From Campylorhamphus procurvoides (taxonomy: Eukaryota; Chordata; Aves; Passeriformes; Dendrocolaptidae): DNA of 64,000 nucleotides. The notes below the pieces were generated by a model. The model worked only from the letters and a program-made list of their open reading frames with translations, did no database searches and was not told where the DNA came from. The DNA lies in assembly GCA_013396655.1 (NCBI GenBank), contig WBMV01000295.1:412215-476214 (forward strand), read 5' to 3'. Shown here piece by piece: positions 63,290-64,000 of this stretch (position 1 is its first letter; the number at the start of each line of letters is the position of its first letter). A program made the translations under genes and the position numbers.

Positions 63290-64000
63290 TTCCTTGCCTG
63301 CTGATGTGGAGTCATTGAGTTGAAAGCCCATTACACACCCCTCCCATGAGCAGATCAGCACCCTGCATCTCTGAGGCAGCCCATTGATATGGACCTATTT
63401 AGATTTTTATCAGTTTCACCTCTGTGTAACCATTTCATTATAATTGACCCGGATTAGTTTCTACATGTCTCCCTCATTAAAACATACAGCACCTGGGCTA
63501 ATGGGTTTTGTTTCTATCAGGATATAATGAGGACTGGCATATCTGCATATTCTCTGAGCACCAGGAACAGAGACAAATACTCCATTTTATTACCATCTGA
63601 CAGAGACATAATGATTGCTGAGAAACTCATTACCATCATATTATGCAATGATTTAACTTGAAAACCTTGCTGTGCTGCAGCCTGGCAGTGGTAGAGCTCT
63701 TGGAATTGCATGTTTTTGTGTTTGAATAGTGTGAGCTGAGCCGATTCTCTTCTCCCCATGTGCTGTACAGTCTATTTGCTTTGCAGATTTCTGACTGATT
63801 TTGAGTGTATTTCATTACAGTGCAGTGTAATTAAGGAATATCACTGAAAGATGGTGAGAAAAACATGTGTGATGACACTACAGGTAGCACAGGAAGCTAG
63901 TACAAAAGGCAGAATTTCAGAAATATCTTCTAAGTACTCCCCCATTTGCACAGCCCCATAACACTGTGGTTTATACGTGAGGCATCCTGGTGCCTCCTCT
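63290..64000. other. Intergenic region, distal end; possible conserved non-coding element
   Basis: AT-rich but complex sequence with many homeodomain-like TAAT/ATTA cores and a POU-like attatgcaat near 63640. This is compositionally what vertebrate developmental enhancers look like, but there is no direct proof. No coding sequence of the expected neighbour SMURF1 is recognisable. Confidence 0.35.

Noticed and set aside
49742..64000. Search for the C-terminal exon or 3' UTR of SMURF1 on the minus strand
   Set aside because: The expected conserved C-terminal codons were not found. The gene may begin beyond the window, and UTR sequence cannot be recognised by eye.

Overview
This window is vertebrate nuclear DNA and most likely avian, possibly from a songbird. 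Coding exons of a deeply conserved gene are separated by short AT-rich introns. Interspersed repeats are scarce, and the only clear one is a truncated antisense CR1 LINE of avian/reptilian type at 18358-18680. I see no Alu, L1 or other mammal-type repeats and nothing bacterial. The species cannot be fixed from this sequence.

Positions 1887-48702 (+ strand) hold the 3' two thirds of TRRAP, the giant pseudokinase scaffold of the SAGA and NuA4/TIP60 histone acetyltransferase complexes. I resolved 40 consecutive coding exons (numbered 1-40 within the window) with GT-AG junctions. Their lengths add up to one uninterrupted frame of 7,074 nt: 2,357 codons plus stop, from roughly residue 1,490 of a protein of about 3,850. 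Exons 1-22 encode the helical (HEAT-type) solenoid. Exons 22-33 cover roughly the FAT domain, 36-40 the degenerate PI3K-like kinase domain, and the end of exon 40 the FATC tail. The 5' third of the gene and its promoter lie outside the window. A 3' UTR of about 1 kb follows the stop, with the most convincing AATAAA at 49718-49723.

Positions 49742-64000 appear to be intergenic. They hold a 30-bp minisatellite (52281-52479) next to a GC-rich open patch, a 35-bp tandem duplication, and AT-rich blocks that look like candidate conserved non-coding elements. No convincing gene is present. In other vertebrates SMURF1 lies downstream of TRRAP in convergent orientation, but I could not recognise its coding end here.

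The most notable observations concern TRRAP structure. A segment of about 535 bp, covering the 3' end of exon 39 plus adjoining intron, is present a second time, 3.3 kb upstream, in intron 37 (44311-44853 versus 47591-48120). The upstream copy carries an in-frame 63-nt exon-like cassette. There is also a coding-competent alternative acceptor in exon 33, a tandem NAGNAG acceptor at exon 16, and a relic of an alternative extension after exon 27 that lacks a donor. No new biological system was found. This is a well-conserved housekeeping gene with a few local oddities.
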